Source of the DNA: Streptomyces griseosporeus
GTDB lineage: Bacteria; Actinomycetota; Actinomycetes; Streptomycetales; Streptomycetaceae
Length of the DNA stretch: 64,000 bases
Direction: 5' to 3'
Assembly (NCBI RefSeq): GCF_014656055.1
Contig: NZ_BNBR01000007.1
Location: forward strand, 422,138 to 486,137
Shown here in pieces: positions 46,982 through 55,588 of this stretch (its first letter is position 1; each line of letters starts with the position of its first letter). Below the pieces are notes generated by a model that searched no databases, had not been told where the DNA came from, and was given only the letters and a program-made list of their open reading frames with translations. The translations under genes were made by a program, and so were the position numbers.

Positions 46982-48505
46982 CTAGTCGTTCCCCTCCTCG
47001 TCCACCCAGCCGAAGCTCTTCTCCACGGCCTTGCGCCAGTTGCGGTACTCGCGGTCCCGCACCTCCGCCTCCATCGCCGGCGTCCACTCGACGTCCTTCT
47101 GCCAGTGCGCCTTCAGCTCGTCCAGGTCGTTCCACACACCGGTGGCGAGCCCCGCGGCGTACGCCGCGCCCAGGCAGGTCGTCTCCGACACCCTCGGCCG
47201 GACCACCGGGACGCCGAGCACGTCCGCCTGGTGCTGCATCAGCAGGTTGTTCTTCGTCATCCCGCCGTCGACCTTGAGGGTCGTGATCCGCACACCCGAG
47301 TCCTGGTACATGGCGTCCACGACCTCACGCGTCTGCCAGCTCGTCGCCTCCAGCACCGCCCGCGCCAGGTGGGCCTTCGTCACGTACCGGGTCAGCCCGG
47401 TGACGACGCCACGCGCGTCGGAGCGCCAGTACGGCGCGAAGAGACCCGAGAACGCCGGGACGATGTACGCGCCGCCGTTGTCCTCCACGCTCGCCGCGAG
47501 GGGCTCGATCTCGTCAGCCGTTCGGATGATGCCGAGCTGGTCCCGGAACCACTGGACCAGCGCACCCGTTATCGCGATCGACCCCTCCAGGCAGTAGACC
47601 GGCGCCTCACCGCCGATCTTGTACCCCATCGTCGTCAGCAGTCCGCTCTTCGACGGCACCGGCCGGTTGCCGGTGTTGAGCAGCAGGAAGCTGCCCGTGC
47701 CGTAGGTGTTCTTCGCTGTGCCGACGTCGTAGCAGGCCTGTCCGAACACCGCCGCCTGCTGGTCGCCGAGCGCCGAGGCCACCGGCACACCCGACAACTG
47801 CCCGACGGCCGTGCCGTACACGTCGGCCGAGGACCGGATCTCGGGGAGCACGGCCTCGGGGATGTTCATCGCGGAGAGGATGGAGGAATCCCATTGGAGC
47901 GTTTCGAGGTTCATCAGCATGGTGCGGCCGGCGTTGGTCACGTCGGTGACGTGCCGGCCGCCGTCGGTGCCGCCGGTGAGGTTCCAGATCAGCCAGGAGT
48001 CGATGGTGCCGAAGGCGATCTCACCGCGCTCGGCACGGTCGCGCAGCCCGGGCACGTTGTCGAGCAGCCAGGCCGCCTTGGGGCCGGAGAAGTAGGTGGC
48101 CAGCGGCAGCCCGGTCCGCTCACGGAAGCGGTCCTGCCCGTCCGTGCCGCCCAGCCGGTGGCACAGGCCCGCGGTCCGGGTGTCCTGCCAGACGATCGCG
48201 TTGTGCACCGGCTTGCCGGTGGCCCGGTCCCACAGGACCGTCGTCTCCCGCTGGTTGGTGATGCCGAGGGCGCTGAGCTGCTCGGCGCGCAGTCCTGCCT
48301 TGGCGAGCGCGCCTGCGACCACCGCCTGCACCTTGGACCAGATCTCGGTGGCATCGTGCTCCACCCAGCCGGGCTTGGGGAAGATCTGCCGGTGCTCGCG
48401 CTGGTCCACGGCGACGATGGCGCCGCTCCGGTCGAAGACGATGCAGCGGCTGGACGTGGTGCCCTGGTCGATCGCGGCGACGTACTTCTCGCCAAGGTCC
48501 GTCAT
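46982..48505 (-). CDS. glpK: Glycerol kinase
   Basis: A 507-aa FGGY kinase, normal length. The ATP/Mg site is DQGTTSSR (13-20). NQRETTVLWDRATGKPVHNA and the glycerol-binding WQDTR occur early, GDQQAAVFGQACYDVGTAKN in the middle, and the FGGY signature region GALVQWFRDQLGI with KVDGGMTKNNLLMQHQADVL follows. It phosphorylates glycerol to sn-glycerol 3-phosphate. It is downstream of glpF (21-base gap), forming a glpF-glpK operon. ATG at 48505. Confidence 0.97.
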   Translation of the reverse strand: MTDLGEKYVAAIDQGTTSSRCIVFDRSGAIVAVDQREHRQIFPKPGWVEHDATEIWSKVQAVVAGALAKAGLRAEQLSALGITNQRETTVLWDRATGKPVHNAIVWQDTRTAGLCHRLGGTDGQDRFRERTGLPLATYFSGPKAAWLLDNVPGLRDRAERGEIAFGTIDSWLIWNLTGGTDGGRHVTDVTNAGRTMLMNLETLQWDSSILSAMNIPEAVLPEIRSSADVYGTAVGQLSGVPVASALGDQQAAVFGQACYDVGTAKNTYGTGSFLLLNTGNRPVPSKSGLLTTMGYKIGGEAPVYCLEGSIAITGALVQWFRDQLGIIRTADEIEPLAASVEDNGGAYIVPAFSGLFAPYWRSDARGVVTGLTRYVTKAHLARAVLEATSWQTREVVDAMYQDSGVRITTLKVDGGMTKNNLLMQHQADVLGVPVVRPRVSETTCLGAAYAAGLATGVWNDLDELKAHWQKDVEWTPAMEAEVRDREYRNWRKAVEKSFGWVDEEGND

Positions 48506-48526
48506 GGCTACCCCTTGGGCTCGGGA

Positions 48527-49276
48527 TCAGAAGGCTGCGTTGTAGATGAGGCCCGCGAGGGCACCTCCGGCCAGCGGTCCGACGACCGGGATCCAGGCGT
48601 AACCCCAGTCGGAGCCGCCCTTGTTGGGGATCGGCAGGAAGGTGTGCACGATGCGCGGGCCGAGATCACGCGCCGGGTTGATGGCATAGCCGGTCGGCCC
48701 GCCGAGCGAGAGGCCGATGCCGACGACGAGCAGGGAGACGATCAGCACGAGCGTGCCGGACTCACCGAGGCCCTTGGTCAGGCCGAAGGCGAGGACGGGC
48801 AGGACGAGGGCGACGGTCGCGATGATCTCCGTGATCAGATTGGCGACCGGACTGCGGATTTCCGGGATCGTGGAGAAGATGCCCAGTGTCGGAAGGGGTT
48901 CGTCCTCGGTGCCCTCGGTGGTGCCCTCGGTACGGACGTTGGCCTGGAACTGCGCGAAGTACACGAGGTAGGCGAGCACCGCGCCGAGCATGGCGCCGAC
49001 GATCTGCCCCAGCAGGTAGACCCAGACCTTGTCCCACTTCCCGGTGTCCACGGCGATGCCGATGGTGACGGCCGGATTGAGATGCCCGCCGGACAGCGGC
49101 GCGGCGGTGTAGGCGCCGGCCAGGACGCCGAACCCCCAGCCGAACGCGATCACCACCCAGCCCGCGGCCCGTGCCTTGGAGTATCTGAGGGTGACGGCGG
49201 CGCAGACGCCCGCGCCGAACAGGATCAGAATCGCCGTACCGATGATCTCGCCGACGAAGATGTCTCCGTTGCTCAT
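48527..49276 (-). CDS. glpF: Glycerol facilitator (MIP/aquaporin family)
   Basis: A 249-aa MIP channel with six transmembrane segments and both NPA boxes, GGHLNPAVTIG and GYAINPARDLGPR. The second box is followed by Asp, the hallmark of aquaglyceroporins. An acidic loop (TEGTTEGTEDEP) lies between TM3 and TM4. It brings in glycerol by facilitated diffusion for the downstream GlpK. The ATG at 49276 has AGGAG seven bases upstream. Confidence 0.95.
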   Translation of the reverse strand: MSNGDIFVGEIIGTAILILFGAGVCAAVTLRYSKARAAGWVVIAFGWGFGVLAGAYTAAPLSGGHLNPAVTIGIAVDTGKWDKVWVYLLGQIVGAMLGAVLAYLVYFAQFQANVRTEGTTEGTEDEPLPTLGIFSTIPEIRSPVANLITEIIATVALVLPVLAFGLTKGLGESGTLVLIVSLLVVGIGLSLGGPTGYAINPARDLGPRIVHTFLPIPNKGGSDWGYAWIPVVGPLAGGALAGLIYNAAF

Positions 49277-49628
49277 GGCGGCTCCTAGGCCCGGCCCGGG
49301 GCCCTGGACCCCGGTGCTCCGTGCAGGGTGCGTTCCCATGGCTCCCGTGGCGGTGCCCGCGGCAGAGCAGGAGGGGGCCCGAACCCCGCCCGGCGTCCGC
49401 GACGAGCGTGCTGTGGCAGCCGAACCGCCCCGTGGGGGAGCGGGCCTTGGCGCAGGAAGCCCGCAGGGCGCAGTGCGTGGATAAGCCGAGAATGTACGGC
49501 GATGTCGGCCGACAACGGGAAGTGTTCACCGGCACCCAGGGGGCGTCAAGGTCGCCGACCGCAACGGTTGGCGCAGCCCTCGGCGCCCGCCCACCCCTCG
49601 CACCGACGGGCACCCCGCCCCGGCACCC
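49277..49628. promoter_or_regulatory. Upstream region of glpF
   Basis: A 352-bp gap without genes. The palindrome TGTCGGCCGACA (49503-49514) is a perfect 12-mer about 230 bases before glpF and could be an operator. The half nearer 49629 is C-rich and looks like the untranslated end of the minus-strand GGDEF gene. No IclR-type glycerol regulator is adjacent. Confidence 0.4.
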
Positions 49629-51347
49629 TCACCCAGCCCCCACCACCCCCGCCTCAGGCCCCGCCACCACGGGCTGCACCCGGTCTCCCCGACCCTGCCC
49701 CTCCCGCTGCGCCTGAGCCCCCTCGACGCCCGCCTCCCCGCCGCCCACCACACCCCGCAGCACTTCGTACCCGGGCGTCCCCGCCCGCCCCAGCACCCAA
49801 CTCGCCCCGCGCAGCGCCTTCGCGGCCTTCTTCAGCGGCGCGAGGCACGCCGCCGCCTCGCGGTGGTCCGTCACGCTGCCCGGCGTGCACACCACCGTGG
49901 CCAGGGACAAGGTGACGGGAAGCCCGCCCGCCGACCAGGACGCGTCCAGCACGGCGGCGGCCAGCGGACCGAGTCCCTCCGGATCCGCCAGCACCAGGAA
50001 GTCGTCCCCGCCGATGTGCCCCACGCGCGTGGCGCCGTCCGCCGCGCGCTGCAACGCCCGCCCCACCGACCGGATCAGCTCGTCGCCCGCCGCGAACCCG
50101 GCCCCGTCGTTGACCCGCTTGAAGTGGTCGACGTCCAGCCAACTCAGTGTGACCGTGCGCCCGTCGGCGATCCGCCGGTCCGCCTCGCCGGTGATCGCGT
50201 CCGAACCGGGCAGCCGCGTCAGCGGGTTGAGCCCGGCCGCCTCCTCGACCCGGCTCTCGGCGAGGGCACGGACCAGGTCGGCCAGGCGTACGACGCCCAC
50301 GCACCGCCCGCCTCGGTCGACGACGGCCACGTCGTCCGAGGTGCGGTCCCGGTCGCCGACCGCGACGACGTCCAGCACCTCCCACGCGGTCGCGTCGATG
50401 CCCACCGTCCGCGGGGGATCGCCCAGCTTGGCGGCGGGCCGGTCCGCGTACAGGGCATGCCCGTACCGCCCCGACATCGACAGCAGGAACCGGGACCGGT
50501 GCACCGACCGTACGGGCACGCCGGCCCGGTCCACGAGCAGGACGCCCGACACCTCGGGCGCCCCGGTCAACAGGGCCCGCACCTGTCCCGCGGAGGCGGT
50601 GACGGGCAGCAGCGCGGCGGGCCGCACGAACTCCCGTACGGACGGTCCCGACCGGGGCCGTGCCAGGACACCGGGGGAGCGGGGCGGAACGTATACGTCC
50701 GCGGCCGGCAGGCGGGCCGGCGGCGCGAACAGGTGGCCCTGGGCCAGCTGCGCCCCCGCCGCCAGCGCCGCGGCGCACTGCGCCTCGGTCTCGACGCCCT
50801 CGACCGCGAGCAGGGCGCCCAGTTCCTCGCACAGCGTCCGCATCGCCCGCACCGCCGCCGGCCGGCCGAGCAGCGACGCGTCGAGCTTCACGAGGTCCGG
50901 CGCGAGGTCGGTGAGCAGCCGCAGCGGCACGTCCCCGTCCCCGACGCCGTCCGCGCCGATCCGGAAGCCCTGGCCGCGCAGTGCCGACACCGCCTCCAGC
51001 AGCGCGGACTGCGGCACATGCGTGTACGGCGGCCCGATGTCGATCGTCACCTCCCACGGCAGCCGCCCCGCCTCCCGCACCGCGTCGTGCAGCGTGGTGA
51101 GCCCGCCGAGATCGGCCAGGGTGCCGGCGAAGACGTTCACGTGCAGCGGCAGCAGCGTCTCCCGGCGCAGCGCCGTACGCACCGCCAGCACCGCCAGCGC
51201 GCGGTCGAGTTCGGGGTCGCGGCGAGCCTCGGCGAGAATGTCGCCGGTCTCCGGGCGGGCGAGTATCTCCAGCCCTGCGACCCCTCCGGTGGTCAGGTTG
51301 ACCACAGGCTGGAAGGCGAAGCGGAGAGAGTCCGTCCAGGAGCGCAC
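49629..51347 (-). CDS. EAL-CBS-GGDEF c-di-GMP signalling protein
   Basis: A 572-aa soluble protein, order EAL (about 5-215), CBS pair (about 240-350), GGDEF (about 370-540). The EAL motif reads GLEILAR (27-29, EIL), Asn71 is kept, but the DD motif is GADGVG (133 Asp kept, next Gly) and the Glu of the ELTE box is Asp103. The phosphodiesterase half is therefore probably weak or dead. The GGDEF site is GGDDF (446-450), a permitted active variant. CBS could sense a nucleotide. Corresponds by memory to SCO1397 of the S. coelicolor GGDEF/EAL set. It diverges from the VanX-like gene. ATG at 51347. Confidence 0.88.
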   Translation of the reverse strand: MRSWTDSLRFAFQPVVNLTTGGVAGLEILARPETGDILAEARRDPELDRALAVLAVRTALRRETLLPLHVNVFAGTLADLGGLTTLHDAVREAGRLPWEVTIDIGPPYTHVPQSALLEAVSALRGQGFRIGADGVGDGDVPLRLLTDLAPDLVKLDASLLGRPAAVRAMRTLCEELGALLAVEGVETEAQCAAALAAGAQLAQGHLFAPPARLPAADVYVPPRSPGVLARPRSGPSVREFVRPAALLPVTASAGQVRALLTGAPEVSGVLLVDRAGVPVRSVHRSRFLLSMSGRYGHALYADRPAAKLGDPPRTVGIDATAWEVLDVVAVGDRDRTSDDVAVVDRGGRCVGVVRLADLVRALAESRVEEAAGLNPLTRLPGSDAITGEADRRIADGRTVTLSWLDVDHFKRVNDGAGFAAGDELIRSVGRALQRAADGATRVGHIGGDDFLVLADPEGLGPLAAAVLDASWSAGGLPVTLSLATVVCTPGSVTDHREAAACLAPLKKAAKALRGASWVLGRAGTPGYEVLRGVVGGGEAGVEGAQAQREGQGRGDRVQPVVAGPEAGVVGAG

Positions 51348-51506
51348 GGGAGCATGATGGCTCCGCCCGCGGGCGCCCAGGCCCAGTTCATGAGACGTTC
51401 ACGCAGGATTCCGAGCCGATCACCCAGCGTACTGATGCGCGGTCGACGCCTTCCGCGCCTGCGATCTCTTCCCCCCGGCCGCACCCACCTGATAGATGCA
51501 GAGGGC

Positions 51507-52355
51507 ATGACACAACTCTCCCGTCCCGTAACCCGGTTCACAGGCGTCTCGCGGGCGTTGCGTGGCGCGGTCACCGCGCTCGTCACCTTCCTCGCCGTCA
51601 CCACGGCCACAGCCCCCGCCCGGGCCACGCCCGAGCCCACGGCGCCCGCTGACTTCGTGGCCCTGAGATCCGTGGACCCCACGATCATCGAGGAGATGCG
51701 TTACTTCACCCCGCACAACTTCGTGGGCGAGCGCATCGACGGCTACCGCCAGCCGCTGTGCATCCTCACCCGCCCCGCCGCCGAGGCCCTGCACCGCGCC
51801 CAGCAGAAGCTGCTGCGCCAGGGCTACACACTCAAGGTGTACGACTGTTACCGGCCGCAGCGCGCCGTCGACCACTTCGTCCGCTGGGCCGAGGACCTCG
51901 ACGACCAGCGGATGAAGGCGGAGTTCTACCCGAACGTCGACAAGACCCGGCTGTTCGAGGACGGTTACATCGCGGCGAAATCAGGCCACAGCCGCGGCTC
52001 CACCGTGGACCTCACCGTCGTACGGCTCCCGGCCCGCCCGACCCGGCCGTACGTCCCGGGCCAGACCCTCGTGCCCTGCTACGCCCCGCAGGACGAGCGC
52101 TTCCCCGACAACTCCGTCGACATGGGAACGGGCTTCGACTGCTTCGACACGCTCGCCCACACGCTCGATCCCCGCATCCAGGGCGAACAGCGCGCCAACC
52201 GGCTGCTGCTCAAGGGCACGCTGGAGGGCCTCGGTTTCGTGAACCTCGCCGAGGAGTGGTGGCACTACACCTTCAAGCCGGAGCCCTACCCGGACACCTA
52301 CTTCGACTTCCCCGTCTCCGCCCGGTCGCTGAAGGACAGCCACCCGGCCGCCTGA
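51507..52355 (+). CDS. Secreted VanX-type D-Ala-D-Ala dipeptidase
   Basis: A 282-aa protein with a signal peptide (residues about 1-41, hydrophobic core AVTALVTFLAVTTATAPA, cut after ARA). The catalytic M15D domain has the zinc motif KSGHSRGSTVDL (SxHxxGxAxD type), Asp in the same motif, and EEWWHYTF with Glu and third His. Export makes cleavage of wall fragments or D-Ala-D-Ala outside the cell more likely than the vancomycin-resistance role of cytosolic VanX. The ATG at 51507 follows AGAGGGC. Confidence 0.9.
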   Translation: MTQLSRPVTRFTGVSRALRGAVTALVTFLAVTTATAPARATPEPTAPADFVALRSVDPTIIEEMRYFTPHNFVGERIDGYRQPLCILTRPAAEALHRAQQKLLRQGYTLKVYDCYRPQRAVDHFVRWAEDLDDQRMKAEFYPNVDKTRLFEDGYIAAKSGHSRGSTVDLTVVRLPARPTRPYVPGQTLVPCYAPQDERFPDNSVDMGTGFDCFDTLAHTLDPRIQGEQRANRLLLKGTLEGLGFVNLAEEWWHYTFKPEPYPDTYFDFPVSARSLKDSHPAA

Positions 52356-52392
52356 GAAATACGTTCCGGGAGACGCCCTCTCCGTGATCGGA

Positions 52393-52407
52393 TACAGTCC
52401 GCGCGTG
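52393..52407 (+). promoter_or_regulatory. -10 element and leaderless start of the Nudix gene
   Basis: TACAGT (52393-52398) ends six bases before GTG 52405, the spacing of a leaderless transcript. This is why GTG 52405 is preferred over GTG 52384, which lies upstream of the -10. Confidence 0.45.
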
Positions 52408-52941
52408 TCCGAAAACCTGCATTCCTCTTCCCATTCCGGGCCGGACTCCCACTGTTCGAGCTGCGGAGCGCCCTACGGAGAGGGCGTCACCGGCTGGCCC
52501 CGCACCTGCCCGGCCTGCGGCACCGTCGCCTACCGCAACCCGCTGCCGGTGGCCGTCGCCCTCCAGCCCGTGTACGACACCCAGGGCACGTCCCTGGTGG
52601 TCATCACCCGCACCGTCGCACCCGCGCGCGGGGGCATCGCCCTGCCGGGCGGCTACATCGACGACCGCGAGGACTGGCGGCAGGCCGTCGTCCGCGAGCT
52701 GAAGGAGGAGACGGGCATCGACGCCGCCGCCCGCGACGTCCGCCTCGTCGACGCCATGAGCTCACCCGACGGCCATCTGCTGCTCTTCGGCCTCCTGCCG
52801 GAACGTCCCGCCGACGGCCTGCCCGCCTCGTCCGCCACGGACGAGACGGAGGGCTGGCACCTGCTGCGCAGGCCGGAAGAACTCGCCTTCCCGCTGCACA
52901 CGCTGGCGGTACGCGCCTGGTTCGAGGGCCGCTACGTCTGA
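52405..52941 (+). CDS. Nudix hydrolase with zinc ribbon (NUDT / NADH pyrophosphatase-like)
   Basis: A 178-aa protein. An N-terminal zinc ribbon has Cys17, Cys20, Cys35 and Cys38 (CSSC...CPAC). The Nudix box GYIDDREDWRQAVVREL, then KEETGI, matches the GX5EX7REUXEEXGU pattern exactly (residues about 83-105). Zinc ribbons of this kind occur in NudC-like enzymes and some transcriptional-metabolism Nudix proteins. Start GTG 52405 by the upstream -10; GTG 52384 would add 7 residues. It lies 49 bases after the VanX-like gene. Confidence 0.9.
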   Translation: MSENLHSSSHSGPDSHCSSCGAPYGEGVTGWPRTCPACGTVAYRNPLPVAVALQPVYDTQGTSLVVITRTVAPARGGIALPGGYIDDREDWRQAVVRELKEETGIDAAARDVRLVDAMSSPDGHLLLFGLLPERPADGLPASSATDETEGWHLLRRPEELAFPLHTLAVRAWFEGRYV

Positions 52942-53008
52942 CCGGCCCGGCCGGGCCGCACGCGCCGGGCCGCACGCGCCGGGCCGGACCGACCTCACCC
53001 CGCGTGGC

Positions 53009-55375
53009 TCACTCCTGCGTGAGCCCCCGCAGCCGCACAGGGACGGACGGCTCCCGCGGGCCGTCCTCACCCTCCCGCTCGACCACCAGGCGCCGCCCCT
53101 CCCAACGGGTGACGTACCGTTCGATCTCCGCCTCCTCCCACCCGTCCCCCGCGTCGCGCACCACGAGCCCGCCCCCGGTCCGCCCCCGGACCGGCGCCCA
53201 CACCTCCAGCTCCAGCCCGCCGTCCTCGCCGCGCACCGGCACGACGGCACCCGCGCGCGCGAGCACCGGGATCCGCGCGAGCGGAGCGTCCACGAGCACC
53301 TGCCCCGGTCCCTCGTACGCGCGTTCCGTCACGGTGTCGTACCACCGCCCCCTGGGCAGCTGCACCGCACGCCGGTCCGCGCCCGGCCCGAGCACGGGCG
53401 CCACCAGGAAGGCGTCACCCAGCAGAAAGGCGTCCTCGCAGTCGCGCAGCGCCCGGTCCTCCGGCGCCCCCCACCACACCGGCCGCACGTACGGCGCCCC
53501 CGTACGCCGCGCCAGATGCGCCAGCGTCACGAAGTACGGCCGCAGCCGGCGCCGCTCCCGCAACGCCACGCGCGCGTGCCGCAACACCTCCGCCCCGAAC
53601 TCCCACGGCTCCCTGCGCCCGGCCCGCATGCTCGCGTGCGTGCGGAACAGCGGCAGGTACGCCCCGAGCTGGAACCAGCGCAGGAACAGCTCCGGCGACG
53701 GACTCCCCGTCAAGCCGCCGACGTCCGGCCCCGAGTACGGCACCCCGCACAGCCCCAGCCCCACGACCAGCGACAGCGACGCCCGCAGCCCGGGCCAGCC
53801 GGTGGCCACGTCCCCCGACCAGGTGCCGCCGTAGCGCTGCATGCCCGCCCACCCCGAGCGCGAGAACAGGAACGGGCGCTCATGGGGCACCAGCTCCCGC
53901 AAGCCCTCGTAGGCCGCCCTGGCCATGCACAGCGCGTACACGTTGTGGGCCTCGCGATGGTCACCGCCCCGCCCCTCCAGGGCGTGCCGGGCCGACCGCG
54001 GCAGCGTCGTCTCGCCGAACGCCACGAACGACGCCGGCTCGTTCATGTCGTGCCAGAACCCGGAGAAGCCCTGCGCCAGCCGCTCCGCGTACAGCCCGCC
54101 CCACCACTTGCGCACGCGCGCGTGCGTGAAGTCGGGGAACACGGACGTACCGGGCCACACCAGCCCGTCCACGAGACGGCCCGAGGCGTCCCGCACGAAC
54201 GCGTCCAGACCGGTGCCGGCGTCGTACACGGCGTTGCCCGGCGCGGCCTTGACCGCCGGGTCGACGATCGACACCATCCGGACGCCGTCCCGCCGCAAAT
54301 CCTGGGCGAGCTGCGGCAGCTTGGGAAAGCGCTCGCTGTCGACCGTGAAGACCTGGTGCCGGTCGAGGTGGTCGATGTCCAGGTGAACGGCGTCCAGCGG
54401 CAGATCGCGCTCTTGGTAGCCGACGACGATCCGCCGTACCTCCTGCTCACTGCCGAAGCCCCACCGCGCGTGCTGGTGCCCGAGCGCCCAGGCAGGAGGC
54501 AGCGCCGGCGCCCCCGTCAGCGAGGCCCAGGTGAGCAGCACGCGCGCGGGGGTGCCGACCATCACCCAGCAGCGCAGCGGACCGCCCTGCATCCGCAGCT
54601 CGCTGGTCCCGGCCCGGTCGTGACCGGAACCGGCGCCCTCCTCGCCCTCCCGGAGGATCACCGTGCCGTCCCAGGAGTTGTCGTGGAACACCAGGTGGGT
54701 CGCCGCGTCCGCGACGACCACCTGCACCGGCATGGTGAGGTACAGCGGGTCGTCCCCCGGGCCGAACGACCCGCCCGGGTCGGTGTTCCACAGCCGGTAG
54801 GCGCCGTTCCGCAGCCGGGGCCCGCCGGACCGCCCGCCGAGCCCGAAGAAGCGCGCGTCCGCCGCCACCTCGGAGCGCAGCATCCACCGCGCGGGCCCCC
54901 CGTCCACCGGCTCCCACCAGCGAGGCGGCAGATCGCGCCGCAGGGTCACCCCGCCGGGCGTCCGCACCTCGACCGCGCCGTGCCGGGAGACGGCCACCGT
55001 CACCCGTTCCGCGACCACCCGCCAGCCGCCGTCCTTGTCCGGCTCCAGCACCGCCCGCGGATCCGGCTCCGGACAGCGGCCCGCCAGCGCGTACGACGGC
55101 TCCGGCTCCGCTCCGTCCCAGCCCCAGAACACGGCGCCGTTCACGGCGACGAGAAGGCGCAGCTCCGACCGGCTGAACCGGACCACACCCCCACCCGGCC
55201 CCGGCTCCGCCCCCTGCAGCACACCGGGCACCCGGGCCCGTTCCGCACCCCGCCGCGGCAGACCCCTGGCGTCGACCCGCCGCCTGCGCCACGCGGCCCG
55301 CACGGTCCGCAACCTCTGTGCAGCCCCCACCGAACCTATCCACCTCACCGAACGCACCAGGTCACGACCGTTCAT
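53009..55375 (-). CDS. Glycoside hydrolase family 31 (alpha-glucosidase)
   Basis: A 788-aa enzyme. N-terminal beta domains (galactose mutarotase-like), the (beta/alpha)8 catalytic barrel and C-terminal beta domains are present. The catalytic nucleophile is Asp443 in GFWHDMNEPASF and the acid/base Asp522 in WSGDVATGW; also HLDIDHLDRHQVFTVDSERF and WARWGF-type GHQHARWGFGS. It lacks a signal peptide, so it is an intracellular alpha-glucosidase. ATG at 55375 (GTG at 55384 also possible). It diverges from the acetoacetyl-CoA synthetase gene. Confidence 0.9.
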   Translation of the reverse strand: MNGRDLVRSVRWIGSVGAAQRLRTVRAAWRRRRVDARGLPRRGAERARVPGVLQGAEPGPGGGVVRFSRSELRLLVAVNGAVFWGWDGAEPEPSYALAGRCPEPDPRAVLEPDKDGGWRVVAERVTVAVSRHGAVEVRTPGGVTLRRDLPPRWWEPVDGGPARWMLRSEVAADARFFGLGGRSGGPRLRNGAYRLWNTDPGGSFGPGDDPLYLTMPVQVVVADAATHLVFHDNSWDGTVILREGEEGAGSGHDRAGTSELRMQGGPLRCWVMVGTPARVLLTWASLTGAPALPPAWALGHQHARWGFGSEQEVRRIVVGYQERDLPLDAVHLDIDHLDRHQVFTVDSERFPKLPQLAQDLRRDGVRMVSIVDPAVKAAPGNAVYDAGTGLDAFVRDASGRLVDGLVWPGTSVFPDFTHARVRKWWGGLYAERLAQGFSGFWHDMNEPASFVAFGETTLPRSARHALEGRGGDHREAHNVYALCMARAAYEGLRELVPHERPFLFSRSGWAGMQRYGGTWSGDVATGWPGLRASLSLVVGLGLCGVPYSGPDVGGLTGSPSPELFLRWFQLGAYLPLFRTHASMRAGRREPWEFGAEVLRHARVALRERRRLRPYFVTLAHLARRTGAPYVRPVWWGAPEDRALRDCEDAFLLGDAFLVAPVLGPGADRRAVQLPRGRWYDTVTERAYEGPGQVLVDAPLARIPVLARAGAVVPVRGEDGGLELEVWAPVRGRTGGGLVVRDAGDGWEEAEIERYVTRWEGRRLVVEREGEDGPREPSVPVRLRGLTQE

Positions 55376-55588
55376 GCTGCTCACCCTGCCATTGACCGCC
55401 CCGCGCGCGGGTGTCGTTCAACTGCCGTTCACCCGTGCCGGCACCACATCGTCACGACACGGACTATGTGGAGCACACCCTGGTGCGGGAGTCGATCACA
55501 TGGCATCGTCCCTGTCAGCCGCGTCACGCGCACACCCCAGCACGTGCGCGGAGGACGCACACGACGCGCACAGTCCGGGAGCCGCACC

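Noticed and set aside
49863..51506. Long plus-strand extension in front of the VanX-like protein
   Set aside because: It is antisense to the GGDEF/EAL gene; the signal peptide begins at ATG 51507.
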